A DNA stretch of 41,865 nt. Source: Coriobacteriia bacterium (GTDB taxonomy: Bacteria; Actinomycetota; Coriobacteriia; Coriobacteriales; Eggerthellaceae). Each line of letters starts with the position of its first letter. Positions within the stretch are counted from its first letter, which is position 1. Shown here one piece after another: positions 25,231 through 33,683 of the stretch. The notes beneath the pieces are model-generated. The model was not told the origin of the DNA, did not search any database, and saw only the letters and a list, made by a program, of their open reading frames with translations. Location: the NCBI GenBank assembly GCA_030540225.1, contig JAUNWQ010000011.1, positions 1 through 41,865 of the forward strand. Reading direction: 5' to 3'. A program made the translations under genes and the position numbers.

Positions 25231-25818
25231 ATGAATTACCACATCGCATCGTTCAAGGCAGCTTACGGCACCTCGTCGCAGCTTCCCGAGTCGACCCGCC
25301 CCGAAGTATCGTTCGCCGGGCGCTCGAACGTGGGGAAATCATCCCTTTTGAACAAACTCATGTACCGAAAAGGCCTGGCCAAGGTGTCACAAACGCCGGG
25401 CAAAACCGCCACAATCAACTTCTACGACGTCGACGGCACCGATTTTGTCGACCTGCCCGGCTACGGCTACGCAAAGGTAGCGAAGTCGGAGAAGGGCCGC
25501 TGGTCGGAGCTGATCGAAGGCTACTTCAATCAAGACCGACGCTTCGCCTTGGTTGTGTCACTTGTCGACATCCGCCACGATCCCTCGGCGCTCGACATGC
25601 ACATGGCGAAGTTCCTCTGGGAAAACGACTTTCCCTTCGCGATCGCCCTCACGAAAGCCGACAAGCTCTCGAAGCAAGCGGCGGGGAAACAGGCGTCAGC
25701 CATCCGCAAGAAGCTCGATTTGCCGAAGGATATCCCCTTCGTGGTGACGTCCTCCTCAAACGGCACAGGCATCGATGAGCTGCGACGCCTGATCGATTCC
25801 TACGTCGCCGAAGCGTAG
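25231..25818 (+). CDS. engB: Ribosome-biogenesis GTPase EngB/YsxC
   Basis: A 195-residue TRAFAC-class GTPase required for maturation of the 50S subunit; the length is normal. Motifs: P-loop GRSNVGKSS at residues 30-38, the switch region QTPGKTATINF, G3 DLPGYGYAKV, G4 as TKADK, and G5 as VTSSSNGTG. AAAGAGAGG lies eight bases before ATG 25231. The glycosyltransferase follows after 75 bases on the same strand and may be co-transcribed. Confidence 0.96.
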   Translation: MNYHIASFKAAYGTSSQLPESTRPEVSFAGRSNVGKSSLLNKLMYRKGLAKVSQTPGKTATINFYDVDGTDFVDLPGYGYAKVAKSEKGRWSELIEGYFNQDRRFALVVSLVDIRHDPSALDMHMAKFLWENDFPFAIALTKADKLSKQAAGKQASAIRKKLDLPKDIPFVVTSSSNGTGIDELRRLIDSYVAEA

Positions 25819-25893
25819 CCACCGAGGACGCAACAAAGATTACGTGAGCGGACGACCGTGGAGGGTTGCCGCGCTTTTGGGAGGAAACGCCGC

Positions 25894-27120
25894 ATGAAAA
25901 TCCTGGTCATCACTGCGCAAAAGCCCGACAGCACCGGAAGCGGCGTCTACGTCGCCGAAACAGTGCGCGCATTTTCGTCGGCGGGACACGAAGTGACGCT
26001 CGTTGCCGGCATCGACGTTTCCGACAACGTGACCCTCCCCGAAGGCGTCGCCTTCCATCCCGTGCGCTTCCGCACGCCCGAGCTGCCCTTCCCCGTGTGC
26101 GGCATGAGCGATCAGATGCCATACGAGGCAACACGCTATCGCGACATGACGTCCGAGATGTGCGAGCGGTTCAAACGCGCTTTCGACCAGGTGATTCGCG
26201 AAGCATGCGAGGAGAAGTTCCCCGACGTGGTGCTCTGCCACCACCTGTATCTGGCGTGCGGCGTCGCCGTGCGCTGTGTGCGCGAGGTTGCCGAGGCGAG
26301 GGGGTTCACGTGCCCGAACGTGCGCGGCATCTGCCACAGCACCGATTTGCGCCAGATGGGAAAGCACTCGCTCGAACGCGAGTTCATCGTCGAAGGCGTG
26401 CGCGCACTCGACTGCATCTTCGCACTGCACGAACCGCAGAGACGCGAGATTGCGGAGATGTACGGCGTGCCCGAGAAGCACGTGCGCGTTGTGGGCTCGG
26501 GATACAATGATAAGCTCTTCAACCCGGCAAGCCGCACGCCTCACGTTGAGGGCACGCCCGCCCGCTTCCTCTACGTCGGCAAGATTTGGCGGAAGAAGGG
26601 CGTGGAAAGCCTCATCCGCTGCGCGAAACTGCTGGAAACGGCACCGCCCGATATTACGTTCAACCTGGTCGGAGGCTATAACGACGAGCATGAATATGCC
26701 GAGCTGCGCGAGCAGGCCGATGCATCGCCTTATCGATTTGCCTTCCCGGGAAAGGTCGACCAAAACCAGCTTGCCGGAATATATCGCAACTCCGACGTGT
26801 TCGTGCTGCCGTCGTTTTTCGAGGGCTTGCCGCTCGTGGTGATCGAGGCGCTCGCCTGCGGATGCAAAGCCGTGGTGACCGACCTGCCCGGCATCCGTCC
26901 GTGGATTTCCGAGAACATCCCCGCGGCGCCCGTGTGGTTCGTCGAGCCCCCGCGCATGGAGAGCGTCGACGAGCCCGTAGCGGACGACCTGCCCGCTTTC
27001 GAGCGGCGTTTGGCGAAAGCGCTCGATGCCGCCGCGACAGCGCCCGCGCCGAGTGCCGCCGATTTCGCCGGTATCGAGCGCGTGACCTGGGCAGGACTCG
27101 CGGAGAAGCTCATCGCGTAG
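25894..27120 (+). CDS. GT4-family glycosyltransferase
   Basis: A 408-residue GT-B-fold retaining glycosyltransferase, probably acting on a nucleotide-sugar donor at the inner face of the membrane. Start 25894 (MKILVITAQKPDSTGSG) is preferred to the upstream GTG 25858 because GGGAGG lies eight bases before it. The N-terminal half contains the glycine-rich acceptor loop STGSGVYV. The C-terminal half begins after RVVGSGYND with FLYVGKIWRKKG and ends with the GT4 signature SFFEGLPLVVIEALACG, whose Glu residues contact the donor. Its acceptor cannot be inferred; the Wzx-like flippase at 29050 suggests surface polysaccharide or glycolipid assembly in the area. Confidence 0.9.
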   Translation: MKILVITAQKPDSTGSGVYVAETVRAFSSAGHEVTLVAGIDVSDNVTLPEGVAFHPVRFRTPELPFPVCGMSDQMPYEATRYRDMTSEMCERFKRAFDQVIREACEEKFPDVVLCHHLYLACGVAVRCVREVAEARGFTCPNVRGICHSTDLRQMGKHSLEREFIVEGVRALDCIFALHEPQRREIAEMYGVPEKHVRVVGSGYNDKLFNPASRTPHVEGTPARFLYVGKIWRKKGVESLIRCAKLLETAPPDITFNLVGGYNDEHEYAELREQADASPYRFAFPGKVDQNQLAGIYRNSDVFVLPSFFEGLPLVVIEALACGCKAVVTDLPGIRPWISENIPAAPVWFVEPPRMESVDEPVADDLPAFERRLAKALDAAATAPAPSAADFAGIERVTWAGLAEKLIA

Positions 27121-27153
27121 CAGCAAGCCAAAACGCACCGTGTTCGTGTCATG

Positions 27154-27191
27154 GCATAAAGAAAGCGACCAGGAGGTCGCTTTCTTTATGC
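27154..27191. terminator. Bidirectional terminator between the glycosyltransferase and guaB
   Basis: A 17-bp perfect inverted repeat (27154-27170 with 27175-27191) around AGGA. The arms end in AAAGAAA/TTTCTTT, so the hairpin has a T-rich 3' side on both strands and can serve the two convergent genes. Confidence 0.88.
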
Positions 27192-27297
27192 CTCAGCGGA
27201 CCGCCGGCTCGCCGACAATCCGCTATCTTGCCAAGACCGCGCATCAGACTCCCTCGCGGCAGCCTATTCCGCCGATCAAAGACCCGATGATGCCCGC

Positions 27298-28815
27298 TTA
27301 CCTCATGTTGGAAGCGTAGGGAGCCTTGTCCTTCAGAAGGACGTCGTGCGCGCCGCCCTCGACGATGGACGTGGAGCTGATCACCGTGAGCTTGGCCTTG
27401 TCCTGGAACTCGGGAATAGTGAGCGCGCCGCAGTTGCACATGGTCGACTTGATCTTGAGCAACGTGACCGCAATGTTGTCCTTAAGCGGACCAGCGTAGG
27501 GCACGTAGGAATCGACGCCCTCTTCGAACGACAGGCTCTTCTTGCCGCCCAGGTCGTAACGGCCCCAGTTGCGGGCACGGGCGGAACCCTCGCCCCAGTA
27601 TTCCTTCATATAGGTGCCATTCACCATGACCTTGGCCGACGGGGACTCGTCGAAGCGCGCGAAGTAACGACCGAGCATGACGAAGTCGGCGCCCATGGCC
27701 AGAGCCAGCGAGATGTGGTGGTCGTAAACGATGCCGCCATCGGAGCAAATCGGCACGTAGATGCCGGTCTCCTTGAAGTACTCGTCGCGCGCTTTGGCAA
27801 CTTCGATGGTCGCCGTCGCCTGACCACGGCCGATGCCCTTGGTCTCACGCGTGATGCAAATGGAGCCGCCGCCGATGCCGATCTTCACGAAGTCCGCACC
27901 CGCCTCGGCCAAGAAGCGGAAGCCCTCGCCGTCGACGACGTTGCCAGCGCCGATCTTCACGGAGTCGCCGTAGTGCTCGCGCACCCATTCGATCGTCATC
28001 TTCTGCCAATCGGAATAACCCTCGGAAGAGTCGATGCACAGCACGTCGGCGCCCGCCTCGACCAGCGCGGGAACGCGCTCGGCGTAGTCACGGGAGTTGA
28101 TGCCGGCGCCCACGATGTAGCGCTTGTGGGCATCGAGCATCTCGTTGGGGTTCGACTTATGGGAATCGTAGTCCTTGCGGAACACCATGTAGGCGAGCGT
28201 GTCGTCTTCGTTCACGAGCGGCAGCGAGTTCAGCTTGTGATCCCAGATGATATCGTTAGCGACCTTAAGAGAAGTGTCCGCCGGCGCCACAATCAGCTTC
28301 TCGCGCGGGGTCATGAACTCGGAAACCTTCTCGTCTCCGCTCATGCGGGAAAGGCGGTAATCGCGCTCGGTGACCACGCCGAGCAGCTTACCGTGCGCCG
28401 TACCGTCATCGGTGACGGGCATGGTGGAGTGATCGGTGGCCTCCTTCAGCGCGACGACCTCATTGAGCGTCATGTCGGGGGAAAGGTTGGCGTCGGACTC
28501 GACGAACCCGGCCTTGTAATCCTTCACGCGCTTGACCATGGCGGCTTCCTGCTCGATGGTCTGGTTGCCGTAGATGAAGGAAAGGCCGCCCTCGGTGGCA
28601 AGGGCCACGGCCATGTTGTCGTCGGAGACGGCGGCCATGATAGCGGACACCATCGGGATGTTCAGCGAAAGCGGGCACTCCTCTTCGCCCTTGCGATACT
28701 TGACGAGCGGCGTTTTCAGGCTGACCGACGCCGGAATGCACGTAGCAGGCGTGTGACCAGGCACCAAAAGATACTCGTTGAACGTGCGTGACGGCTCGTC
28801 ATAGTAGTAAGCCAT
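27298..28815 (-). CDS. guaB: Inosine-5'-monophosphate dehydrogenase
   Basis: A 505-residue enzyme that oxidises IMP to XMP with NAD, the committed step of GMP synthesis. The barrel begins with [17 protein letters not shown]; two CBS repeats (residues about 95-225) contain MPVTDD and [14 protein letters not shown]. The catalytic loop is [15 protein letters not shown] with the nucleophilic Cys in SIC, and the flap region follows near [10 protein letters not shown] and GSARARNW. The sequence is of the clostridial/eukaryote-like type, with a longer insertion than Escherichia coli GuaB. AAGGAG lies ten bases before ATG 28815. A perfect -10 TATAAT is seen on the minus strand at 28869-28864. Confidence 0.95.
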   Translation of the reverse strand: MAYYYDEPSRTFNEYLLVPGHTPATCIPASVSLKTPLVKYRKGEEECPLSLNIPMVSAIMAAVSDDNMAVALATEGGLSFIYGNQTIEQEAAMVKRVKDYKAGFVESDANLSPDMTLNEVVALKEATDHSTMPVTDDGTAHGKLLGVVTERDYRLSRMSGDEKVSEFMTPREKLIVAPADTSLKVANDIIWDHKLNSLPLVNEDDTLAYMVFRKDYDSHKSNPNEMLDAHKRYIVGAGINSRDYAERVPALVEAGADVLCIDSSEGYSDWQKMTIEWVREHYGDSVKIGAGNVVDGEGFRFLAEAGADFVKIGIGGGSICITRETKGIGRGQATATIEVAKARDEYFKETGIYVPICSDGGIVYDHHISLALAMGADFVMLGRYFARFDESPSAKVMVNGTYMKEYWGEGSARARNWGRYDLGGKKSLSFEEGVDSYVPYAGPLKDNIAVTLLKIKSTMCNCGALTIPEFQDKAKLTVISSTSIVEGGAHDVLLKDKAPYASNMR

Positions 28816-28863
28816 GGGGAATATGCTCCTTCGCGAACGGGGACGACTATAGTGTTGTTCGAC

Positions 28864-28869
28864 ATTATA
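28864..28869 (-). promoter_or_regulatory. -10 box of guaB
   Basis: Perfect TATAAT on the minus strand, 48 bases upstream of the guaB start codon. No clear -35 is visible. Confidence 0.55.
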
Positions 28870-29049
28870 GACACCCCGCCGCAGCTTGCGCAGGACGCAG
28901 CGGCGAAATACCTGCGTTTTCGGATAAATTCCCCAGCCCTTAACGCGCGAGCAGGAGAAGGCGACGCGGAGTGCGAGGAGAACTTTGAGGCGGGAGTTGG
29001 GGGCGTGCTGCCGGCCTACCGGCGAAAGGAGGGCGCCCGCGGCTCAAGC

Positions 29050-30669
29050 TTACCGGCGCGGCGTGCGAGATGTGCGAAACTCGGCGGAGGCGTCGCGGGA
29101 GCGACGCTGGCGCTCAGAGCCCCCGCGCTCGCGCGAACGGCCAGATTCCTCACGCTCACGCGAACGGCTCTCCCGCTCGCGAGCAGAGCCTTCCCCATCG
29201 CGCGCGGAACCCCCGCGCTCACTTGGGGAGACAGCGCGGGACGCGGAACCCTCGCGCGCGGCGGAAGCATCTTCCGTCGGCACGACGCGCCCGACCACGC
29301 GCGTTGCGTGCGCGGCGGCCGCCTGCTTGTCGCGCTCGGCCAAAGCCATGCGAACCTTCCCGTACTCCCAAACCAGAAGCACGAGCAGGATGCACATCAC
29401 GATGAGGTACCCGATGATGGCGCCCGGCAGCCCCGTGAAGTTCACCAGCAGAATCGGGACGAAAAGCGAGAACCCGAATGTGATCAGGTAAAGCTTCGTC
29501 ACCGTGCGCTGCTGGCGCAGCACCGTGACCACCTGATAGAGGAAGTCGATGCAGGCAGTGACGCCGCCGGCAGCGAGCATAATGAACACAAGCCCGCGGA
29601 ACTGCTCGAAATCCACACCGTAGAGGAAGCTCATGATCGTGATGCCGACCCAGCCCATAACGAGAGCCATCACGACGGTGATGCCCACGATCACCGCCAC
29701 GATCACGACGATGATCATGTCGAAGCGCTTGCGCTTCTCGGGATCAGCCCACACGGCGGCCATCTTCACGAGCATCGGCTTGTAGATGAGCTGCGCGGTG
29801 AGCAGAATGCCCATAGCCGGGAAGTAGAGCGCGTTGTAGTAGAGCTGGTTGTCGTAGGAAAGAACGCCTTCCATGACGAACTTGGGCATGTTGTCGATGA
29901 GCGAGTAGAGGAACAGCGCGACGAACAACGGGGCGCACTGCTTGAAAAGCGCGACGACGCTGTCGAAGCTCGCACGCGCCGACGTGGGCGTTTCCCAAAT
30001 CGCGAGCGGCAAGGTGAGCACGATGAACGAAATGCCCGCGGCAACGGCCATCGCGATGCAGGAGACGCTGACGCTGCGCGTGATAAACAGTGCGACGGAG
30101 AACACCACGAGCACGAGCACCGAGCGGAATGCCTGGGAGATGCCCGCGAGATAGAGCTTGTCCTTCTGCTGAAGGCGGCCCTCGTAGACGTCGGCTAAGC
30201 CATCGACCATCTTGTAGACGTACACGCCCATGCTGATCGTAAACATCTCGTCCGTATAACCCCTGATGGCGCAATATATCCACCCGACGATGAGCATCGT
30301 CGCGCAGGTGAGCCAGCGGTTGAGCTGATAATCCGAGAACGAGTGCGCCTCGTCCAGGTCGGAAATCTGGTAGGTGCGCACGCCGTAGTTCGCGAGGATC
30401 ATGAGCAGCGACCCCGTGACGAAGGCGAGCGAGAACATGCCGGCGAGCTCAACGCCCGCGAGCTGCGTCACCACGATGGTGAGGACGGGGAACACCATGC
30501 CCCATGCGCTCGTGCCGAGCGTGTTGCATATATAGTCGCGCGTGGTGCGGTGCGAAGCATACTCGGCCGGCTGATCGGCGAGCTCGCCTTCCGTCACCGC
30601 GCCCAGGAGGCGATTGCACCACCCGTTGACGGCGCGTGTAAGGAAAAATTTATTCGGGTCGAATGCCAT
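29050..30669 (-). CDS. Wzx-like polysaccharide flippase with a Ser/Arg/Glu-rich tail
   Basis: A 539-residue inner-membrane protein with about twelve to fourteen hydrophobic segments (residues about 50-435), of the MOP/Wzx superfamily that flips lipid-linked oligosaccharides. Typical features are the early NYGVRTYQISD and the polar-charged YLAGISQAFRSV. After residue about 440 the chain changes to a 100-residue low-complexity cytoplasmic tail dominated by Ser, Arg, Glu and Gly (SARERESRSRERE, SGRSRERGGSE), ending RTSRTPRR. That tail is unusual for a flippase and is encoded by imperfect DNA repeats. A ribosome site is not clear (AGGGA 17 bases upstream); the start MAFDPNKFFLTRAVN is chosen because the frame begins there. 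A -10 TATAAT lies on the minus strand at 30718-30713. Confidence 0.85.
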   Translation of the reverse strand: MAFDPNKFFLTRAVNGWCNRLLGAVTEGELADQPAEYASHRTTRDYICNTLGTSAWGMVFPVLTIVVTQLAGVELAGMFSLAFVTGSLLMILANYGVRTYQISDLDEAHSFSDYQLNRWLTCATMLIVGWIYCAIRGYTDEMFTISMGVYVYKMVDGLADVYEGRLQQKDKLYLAGISQAFRSVLVLVVFSVALFITRSVSVSCIAMAVAAGISFIVLTLPLAIWETPTSARASFDSVVALFKQCAPLFVALFLYSLIDNMPKFVMEGVLSYDNQLYYNALYFPAMGILLTAQLIYKPMLVKMAAVWADPEKRKRFDMIIVVIVAVIVGITVVMALVMGWVGITIMSFLYGVDFEQFRGLVFIMLAAGGVTACIDFLYQVVTVLRQQRTVTKLYLITFGFSLFVPILLVNFTGLPGAIIGYLIVMCILLVLLVWEYGKVRMALAERDKQAAAAHATRVVGRVVPTEDASAAREGSASRAVSPSERGGSARDGEGSARERESRSREREESGRSRERGGSERQRRSRDASAEFRTSRTPRR

Positions 30670-30712
30670 GGAATCGCGCGTGCTGTCCCTTCGTGTCGTG
30701 TCTCATCCAAGG

Positions 30713-30718
30713 ATTATA
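30713..30718 (-). promoter_or_regulatory. -10 box of the flippase gene
   Basis: Perfect TATAAT on the minus strand 44 bases upstream of ATG 30669; a TTGGCA lies 20 bases further upstream, a spacing longer than usual. Confidence 0.5.
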
Positions 30719-30751
30719 GAGTCGCTCTTCCGACGGGTTGCCAATTTGCAC

Positions 30752-30789
30752 AGAAAGTGAAGAAGCCGAGCCCCGAAGGACTCGGCTTC
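30752..30789 (-). terminator. Rho-independent terminator of rubrerythrin
   Basis: On the minus strand GAAGCCGAG pairs with CTCGGCTTC (arms 30781-30789 and 30762-30770) around a ten-base loop and is followed by TTCACTTTC. It lies about 140 bases past the rubrerythrin stop. Confidence 0.75.
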
Positions 30790-30792
30790 GCA

Positions 30793-30808
30793 TGTTTCAC
30801 GTGGAACG
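30793..30808. promoter_or_regulatory. Candidate parS site (ParB binding)
   Basis: TGTTTCACGTGGAACG. Its reverse complement CGTTCCACGTGAAACA matches the Bacillus parS consensus TGTTNCACGTGAAACA at every defined position except the first. It is intergenic, in the 3' region of the rubrerythrin transcript. ParB-parS sites nucleate chromosome-segregation complexes and lie mostly around the origin. No other copy was seen in the window. Confidence 0.7.
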
Positions 30809-30931
30809 CGCCGAAGCGCACTCGCATGATGTTGCGGCGGTCGGCTCACATTCCGCAACCGCGCAGAAGACGCCCGCCTTCCGCGATGCGCGGGGATCGC
30901 TCGACGCAAGCCGCACACATCACCGCGAGGA

Positions 30932-31540
30932 CTAGAAGCGCTGGAACTTCGCCTTCGGAACGCCGCAGATCGGGCACTTCTCGAAGTCGTCGCCCTTGTG
31001 GATGTAGCCGCAGCCCGGGCAGAGGTAGTACGCGTCGTCATCGGCGGCGTCGATGTTGTTGTACGCCTCGAGGTATTTCTCGGCATGGACGGCCTCGGCA
31101 AGCTTTGCCCTGGTGAACACCTTAACAGCCTTGGCGTGGCCCTCTTCCTGCGCCTTCTTGATGAAGGTGGGGTACATGTCGGAGGTCTCGAAGATCTCGC
31201 CATTGGCGGAGGCGATCAGGTTGAGGTCGATTGCCTCGGGAGCCGGAGCCTCGGCGGTCGGGCGGGTGTAGGAGGGATCTTCGGCCTCCACGAGGGAAGC
31301 TTCAAGGTTGATGTGAATCTGCTCGGCGGCAGAAGTGGCCTCCCACAGACGTGCGAGCTGGTCGAAGCCCTGCTCCTTGGCAGCCTTGGCGAAGGCGGCG
31401 TACTTGGCGGAAGCGCCGGTCTCGCCAGCGACGGCGGCCTTCAGGTTCTCGAGCGTGGTGCCCGCCTTGGTAGCGGCGTCGGCGACAGCGTTGAGGTTGC
31501 TGGAGTTCTCAGCGGTGGGAAGTTCGGTACGAAGGTTCAT
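30932..31540 (-). CDS. rbr: Rubrerythrin with C-terminal rubredoxin domain
   Basis: A 202-residue cytoplasmic peroxide-scavenging protein of anaerobes that reduces hydrogen peroxide with electrons from NAD(P)H by way of rubredoxin. The ferritin-like four-helix part (about 25-165) contains diiron ligand motifs AVAGETGASAKYAAF, EQIHINLE, IFETSDMYP and AEAVHAEKYLE. The rubredoxin-like C-terminus shows CPGCGYIHKG and CPICGVPK. GAGAGGGG lies seven bases before ATG 31540. A complete promoter (31615-31643) with a 23-base dyad over the predicted start point suggests control by a Fur/PerR-type repressor. Confidence 0.95.
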   Translation of the reverse strand: MNLRTELPTAENSSNLNAVADAATKAGTTLENLKAAVAGETGASAKYAAFAKAAKEQGFDQLARLWEATSAAEQIHINLEASLVEAEDPSYTRPTAEAPAPEAIDLNLIASANGEIFETSDMYPTFIKKAQEEGHAKAVKVFTRAKLAEAVHAEKYLEAYNNIDAADDDAYYLCPGCGYIHKGDDFEKCPICGVPKAKFQRF

Positions 31541-31588
31541 AACGTGCCCCTCTCAATTGTTCTTGTTAACTGTTTTGTTAGCCTCGTC

Positions 31589-31611
31589 TTATTGAGAATT
31601 TATCTCAATAA
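31589..31611. promoter_or_regulatory. Fur/PerR-like operator of rubrerythrin
   Basis: TTATTGAGA and TCTCAATAA, a 9-bp perfect inverted repeat around ATTTA. The core TGAGAATTTATCTCA resembles the 7-1-7 layout of Fur-family boxes. It lies over the predicted transcription start of the rubrerythrin promoter, where a repressor would act. The identity of the regulator is inference; PerR is the usual controller of rubrerythrin. Confidence 0.6.
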
Positions 31612-31614
31612 GGA

Positions 31615-31643
31615 ACTATAACGAGTTGCCGAACCTTATGCAA
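31615..31643 (-). promoter_or_regulatory. Promoter of rubrerythrin
   Basis: Minus-strand TTGCAT (31643-31638) and TATAGT (31620-31615) with an exact 17-base spacer. Confidence 0.65.
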
Positions 31644-31713
31644 GTCGCCTCCTCGCATTCCCCGCCGCAATTCGCAGAACGTTCACATCCGCCGAGGCGC
31701 GGGCGTCGTGCAC

Positions 31714-31719
31714 TATAAT
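31714..31719 (+). promoter_or_regulatory. -10 box of the M18 aminopeptidase gene
   Basis: Perfect TATAAT, 46 bases ahead of ATG 31766. The -35 is not clear. It is back to back with the rubrerythrin promoter. Confidence 0.5.
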
Positions 31720-31765
31720 TGGCCGCATCACGATACGCCTTGGACAACACGAAAGGTCGAAGGAC

Positions 31766-33211
31766 ATGGAACACGAAGTAGCTTGGAAGAAGTACGACGA
31801 GGTGGACCTCGAGGCCCTCGAAGGCCTGGCCAGCAACTACATCGACTTCATTTCGGAGAACAAAACCGAGCGCCGCTGCGCCGCAACCGCCATCCGCATG
31901 GCCGAGAAAGCGGGCTACATCTCGCTCGCCGACGCCGTCCGCGAGGGGCGCGCGCTTTCCGCGGGCGACAAGGTGTGGGCACATTCCCACGGCAAGGCGC
32001 TCATCCTGGTGCAGCTGGGAAGCAAGCCGCTGAGCGAGGGCATGAACATCCTAGGCGCGCACATCGACAGCCCCCGCCTCGACCTGAAGCAGAACCCGCT
32101 CTACGAGAGCAACGGCTTCGCGCTTCTCGACACGCACTACTACGGCGGCATCAAGAACTACCAATGGGTCACGCTCCCGCTCGCCATGCACGGCGTCATC
32201 GCCAAGAAGGACGGCACGGTCGTGGACATAAACGTGGGCGACGATGAGGGCGATCCCGTTTTCTGCGTATCCGACCTGCTCATTCACCTTGCAAGCCAGC
32301 AGATGGACAAGAAGGGCAACAAGATTGTCGAGGGCGAGGACCTCGATATCCTCATCGGCAACCGCCCGATTTCCCTCAATGGCGAGGATGCGAACGGCGA
32401 AGGCACAGACGAAGGAGGCGAGGGCGCGAAGAACAAAGACGCCGCGAAGGAGCCGGTGAAGGCGTTCGCGCTGAAGCTTCTGGCCGACAAGTACGGCATC
32501 GAGGAGGCCGACTTCCTTTCTGCGGAAATCGAGATGGTGCCGGCAGGGCGCGCCCGTGAGCTGGGCTTTGACCGAAGCATGGTCATCGGCTACGGCCAGG
32601 ACGACCGCGTGTGCGCCTACACCTCGCTCATCGCGCAACTCGAAGCGCCGGCGGATTTGACGAAGACGGCGGTCACCGTGCTCGTCGACAAGGAGGAGAT
32701 CGGCAGCGTCGGCGCGACCGGCATGGCGTCAAACTTCTTCGAGAACACCATCGCCGAGATCATGGAGCTTGCCGGCGAAGGCGGTATGCTCCCGCTACGA
32801 CGTGCGCTTTCGGCGTCGAGCATGCTCTCCTCCGACGTGTCGGCCGGCTTCGACCCCGCCTACGCGAGCGTCTTCGAGCCGAAGAACGCGGCGTTTCTCG
32901 GGCACGGGCTCGTGTTCAACAAGTACACGGGCGCACGCGGGAAGAGCGGCAGCAACGATGCGAGCGCGGAATATGTGGCGCGCGTGCGTCGCGTGATGGA
33001 CGACGCGGGCGTGTCGTTCCAGACCGCTGAGCTAGGCAAAGTCGATGCAGGTGGCGGCGGGACGATTGCATATCTGCCCGCGAAGTACGGCATGGACGTC
33101 ATCGACTCGGGCGTGGCCGTGCTTTCCATGCACGCGCCCTGGGAAGTGACGAGCAAGGCCGACATCTACGAGGCCTACAAGGGTTACCTGGCATTTTTGA
33201 AGAACGCGTAA
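31766..33211 (+). CDS. M18-family metalloaminopeptidase
   Basis: A 481-residue zinc aminopeptidase of the aspartyl-aminopeptidase (M18) family, which removes N-terminal residues from peptides in the cytoplasm. Metal-site motifs in order: GAHIDSPRLDLK (His about 97), the Asp of YGQDDRVCA, the Glu pair in VDKEEIGSVGATG, SSDVSAGFDP, and the C-terminal His in VLSMHAPWE. An acidic insertion (GEDANGEGTDEGGEGAKN, about 205-222) is seen between the domains. GAAGGAC precedes ATG 31766. It is transcribed divergently from rubrerythrin. Confidence 0.93.
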   Translation: MEHEVAWKKYDEVDLEALEGLASNYIDFISENKTERRCAATAIRMAEKAGYISLADAVREGRALSAGDKVWAHSHGKALILVQLGSKPLSEGMNILGAHIDSPRLDLKQNPLYESNGFALLDTHYYGGIKNYQWVTLPLAMHGVIAKKDGTVVDINVGDDEGDPVFCVSDLLIHLASQQMDKKGNKIVEGEDLDILIGNRPISLNGEDANGEGTDEGGEGAKNKDAAKEPVKAFALKLLADKYGIEEADFLSAEIEMVPAGRARELGFDRSMVIGYGQDDRVCAYTSLIAQLEAPADLTKTAVTVLVDKEEIGSVGATGMASNFFENTIAEIMELAGEGGMLPLRRALSASSMLSSDVSAGFDPAYASVFEPKNAAFLGHGLVFNKYTGARGKSGSNDASAEYVARVRRVMDDAGVSFQTAELGKVDAGGGGTIAYLPAKYGMDVIDSGVAVLSMHAPWEVTSKADIYEAYKGYLAFLKNA

Positions 33212-33214
33212 AGA

Positions 33215-33412
33215 CGAGAAGGCGGCCGATAGCTGGCGTGCGCCTCGTAGAGCGAGGGGCCAGGCGAGCCGAGCGGGCGCAAGTCGTGGGCGTGAAGCGA
33301 TGGCATTGCCGCCAGGTGCCCCCGTCCGCGGAGGGGTGCGGCTGACAGACTTGCCGGCGAAGTGAACACGCCTGCAGGGAAGGCCAGCCCACCAGTAGGC
33401 CGCGGAATAAAA
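33215..33412 (+). ncRNA. Candidate structured RNA or structured 3' untranslated region
   Basis: Just after the aminopeptidase stop and ending at a strong terminator, this stretch shows several helices: CTGGC/GCCAG (33233-33237 with 33259-33263) enclosing CCTCG/CGAGG (33243-33247 with 33253-33257), and a long-range GCAAGTC/GACTTGC (33279-33285 with 33348-33354) enclosing a CCCC/GGGG stem near 33320-33334. I do not recognise a known family; RNase P, tmRNA and 6S landmarks are absent. It may be an independent small RNA or simply the structured 3' end of the mRNA. Confidence 0.35.
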
Positions 33413-33450
33413 CGGGCTGCTCGGTTCAGGTCGAGCAGCCCGTTTCTCTT
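33413..33450 (+). terminator. Rho-independent terminator
   Basis: An 11-bp perfect stem CGGGCTGCTCG/CGAGCAGCCCG (33413-33423 with 33432-33442), eight-base loop, followed by TTTCTCTTTC. Confidence 0.9.
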
Positions 33451-33591
33451 TCGGCGATAGCTCCATTCGGTATTTCGCAATGTTTTCAACCAGGGCTTTG
33501 CGTATCACGGGTAGGGTCGATCGCCCAGTCTCTGCGCCTCGCGCCCCTAATCACACGAGTCGATTTTTCCCTACCGCCCCCGTTCCACGAC

Positions 33592-33683
33592 TGAGACAAA
33601 TCACCCGACCCCGTCTCGCACCGCGCTTTCGCCCGACCCCGTCTCGCACGCACATGAATGGGACGAATCGCCCGATCCCGTCC
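33592..33683. repeat. Three related hairpin repeats with compensatory changes
   Basis: Copy A (33592-33616) is GAGAC, 15 bases, GTCTC; copy C (33659-33683) is GGGAC, 15 bases, GTCCC; the enclosed bases are nearly the same (AAATCACCCGACCCC against GAATCGCCCGATCCC). The A-T pair of copy A is replaced by G-C in copy C, so pairing is kept. A partial copy B (33629-33648) has only the right half. Short covarying units of this kind are typical of dispersed extragenic hairpins. Confidence 0.6.

Noticed and set aside
27346-28791. A 481-codon plus-strand frame opposite guaB
   Set aside because: Antisense shadow; guaB motifs are unambiguous on the other strand.
33212-33412. RNase P RNA or tmRNA
   Set aside because: The diagnostic GAGGAAAGTCCGGGC-type and ACAGAAAAG-type segments of RNase P and the tag frame of tmRNA are absent; kept only as an unassigned structured RNA candidate.
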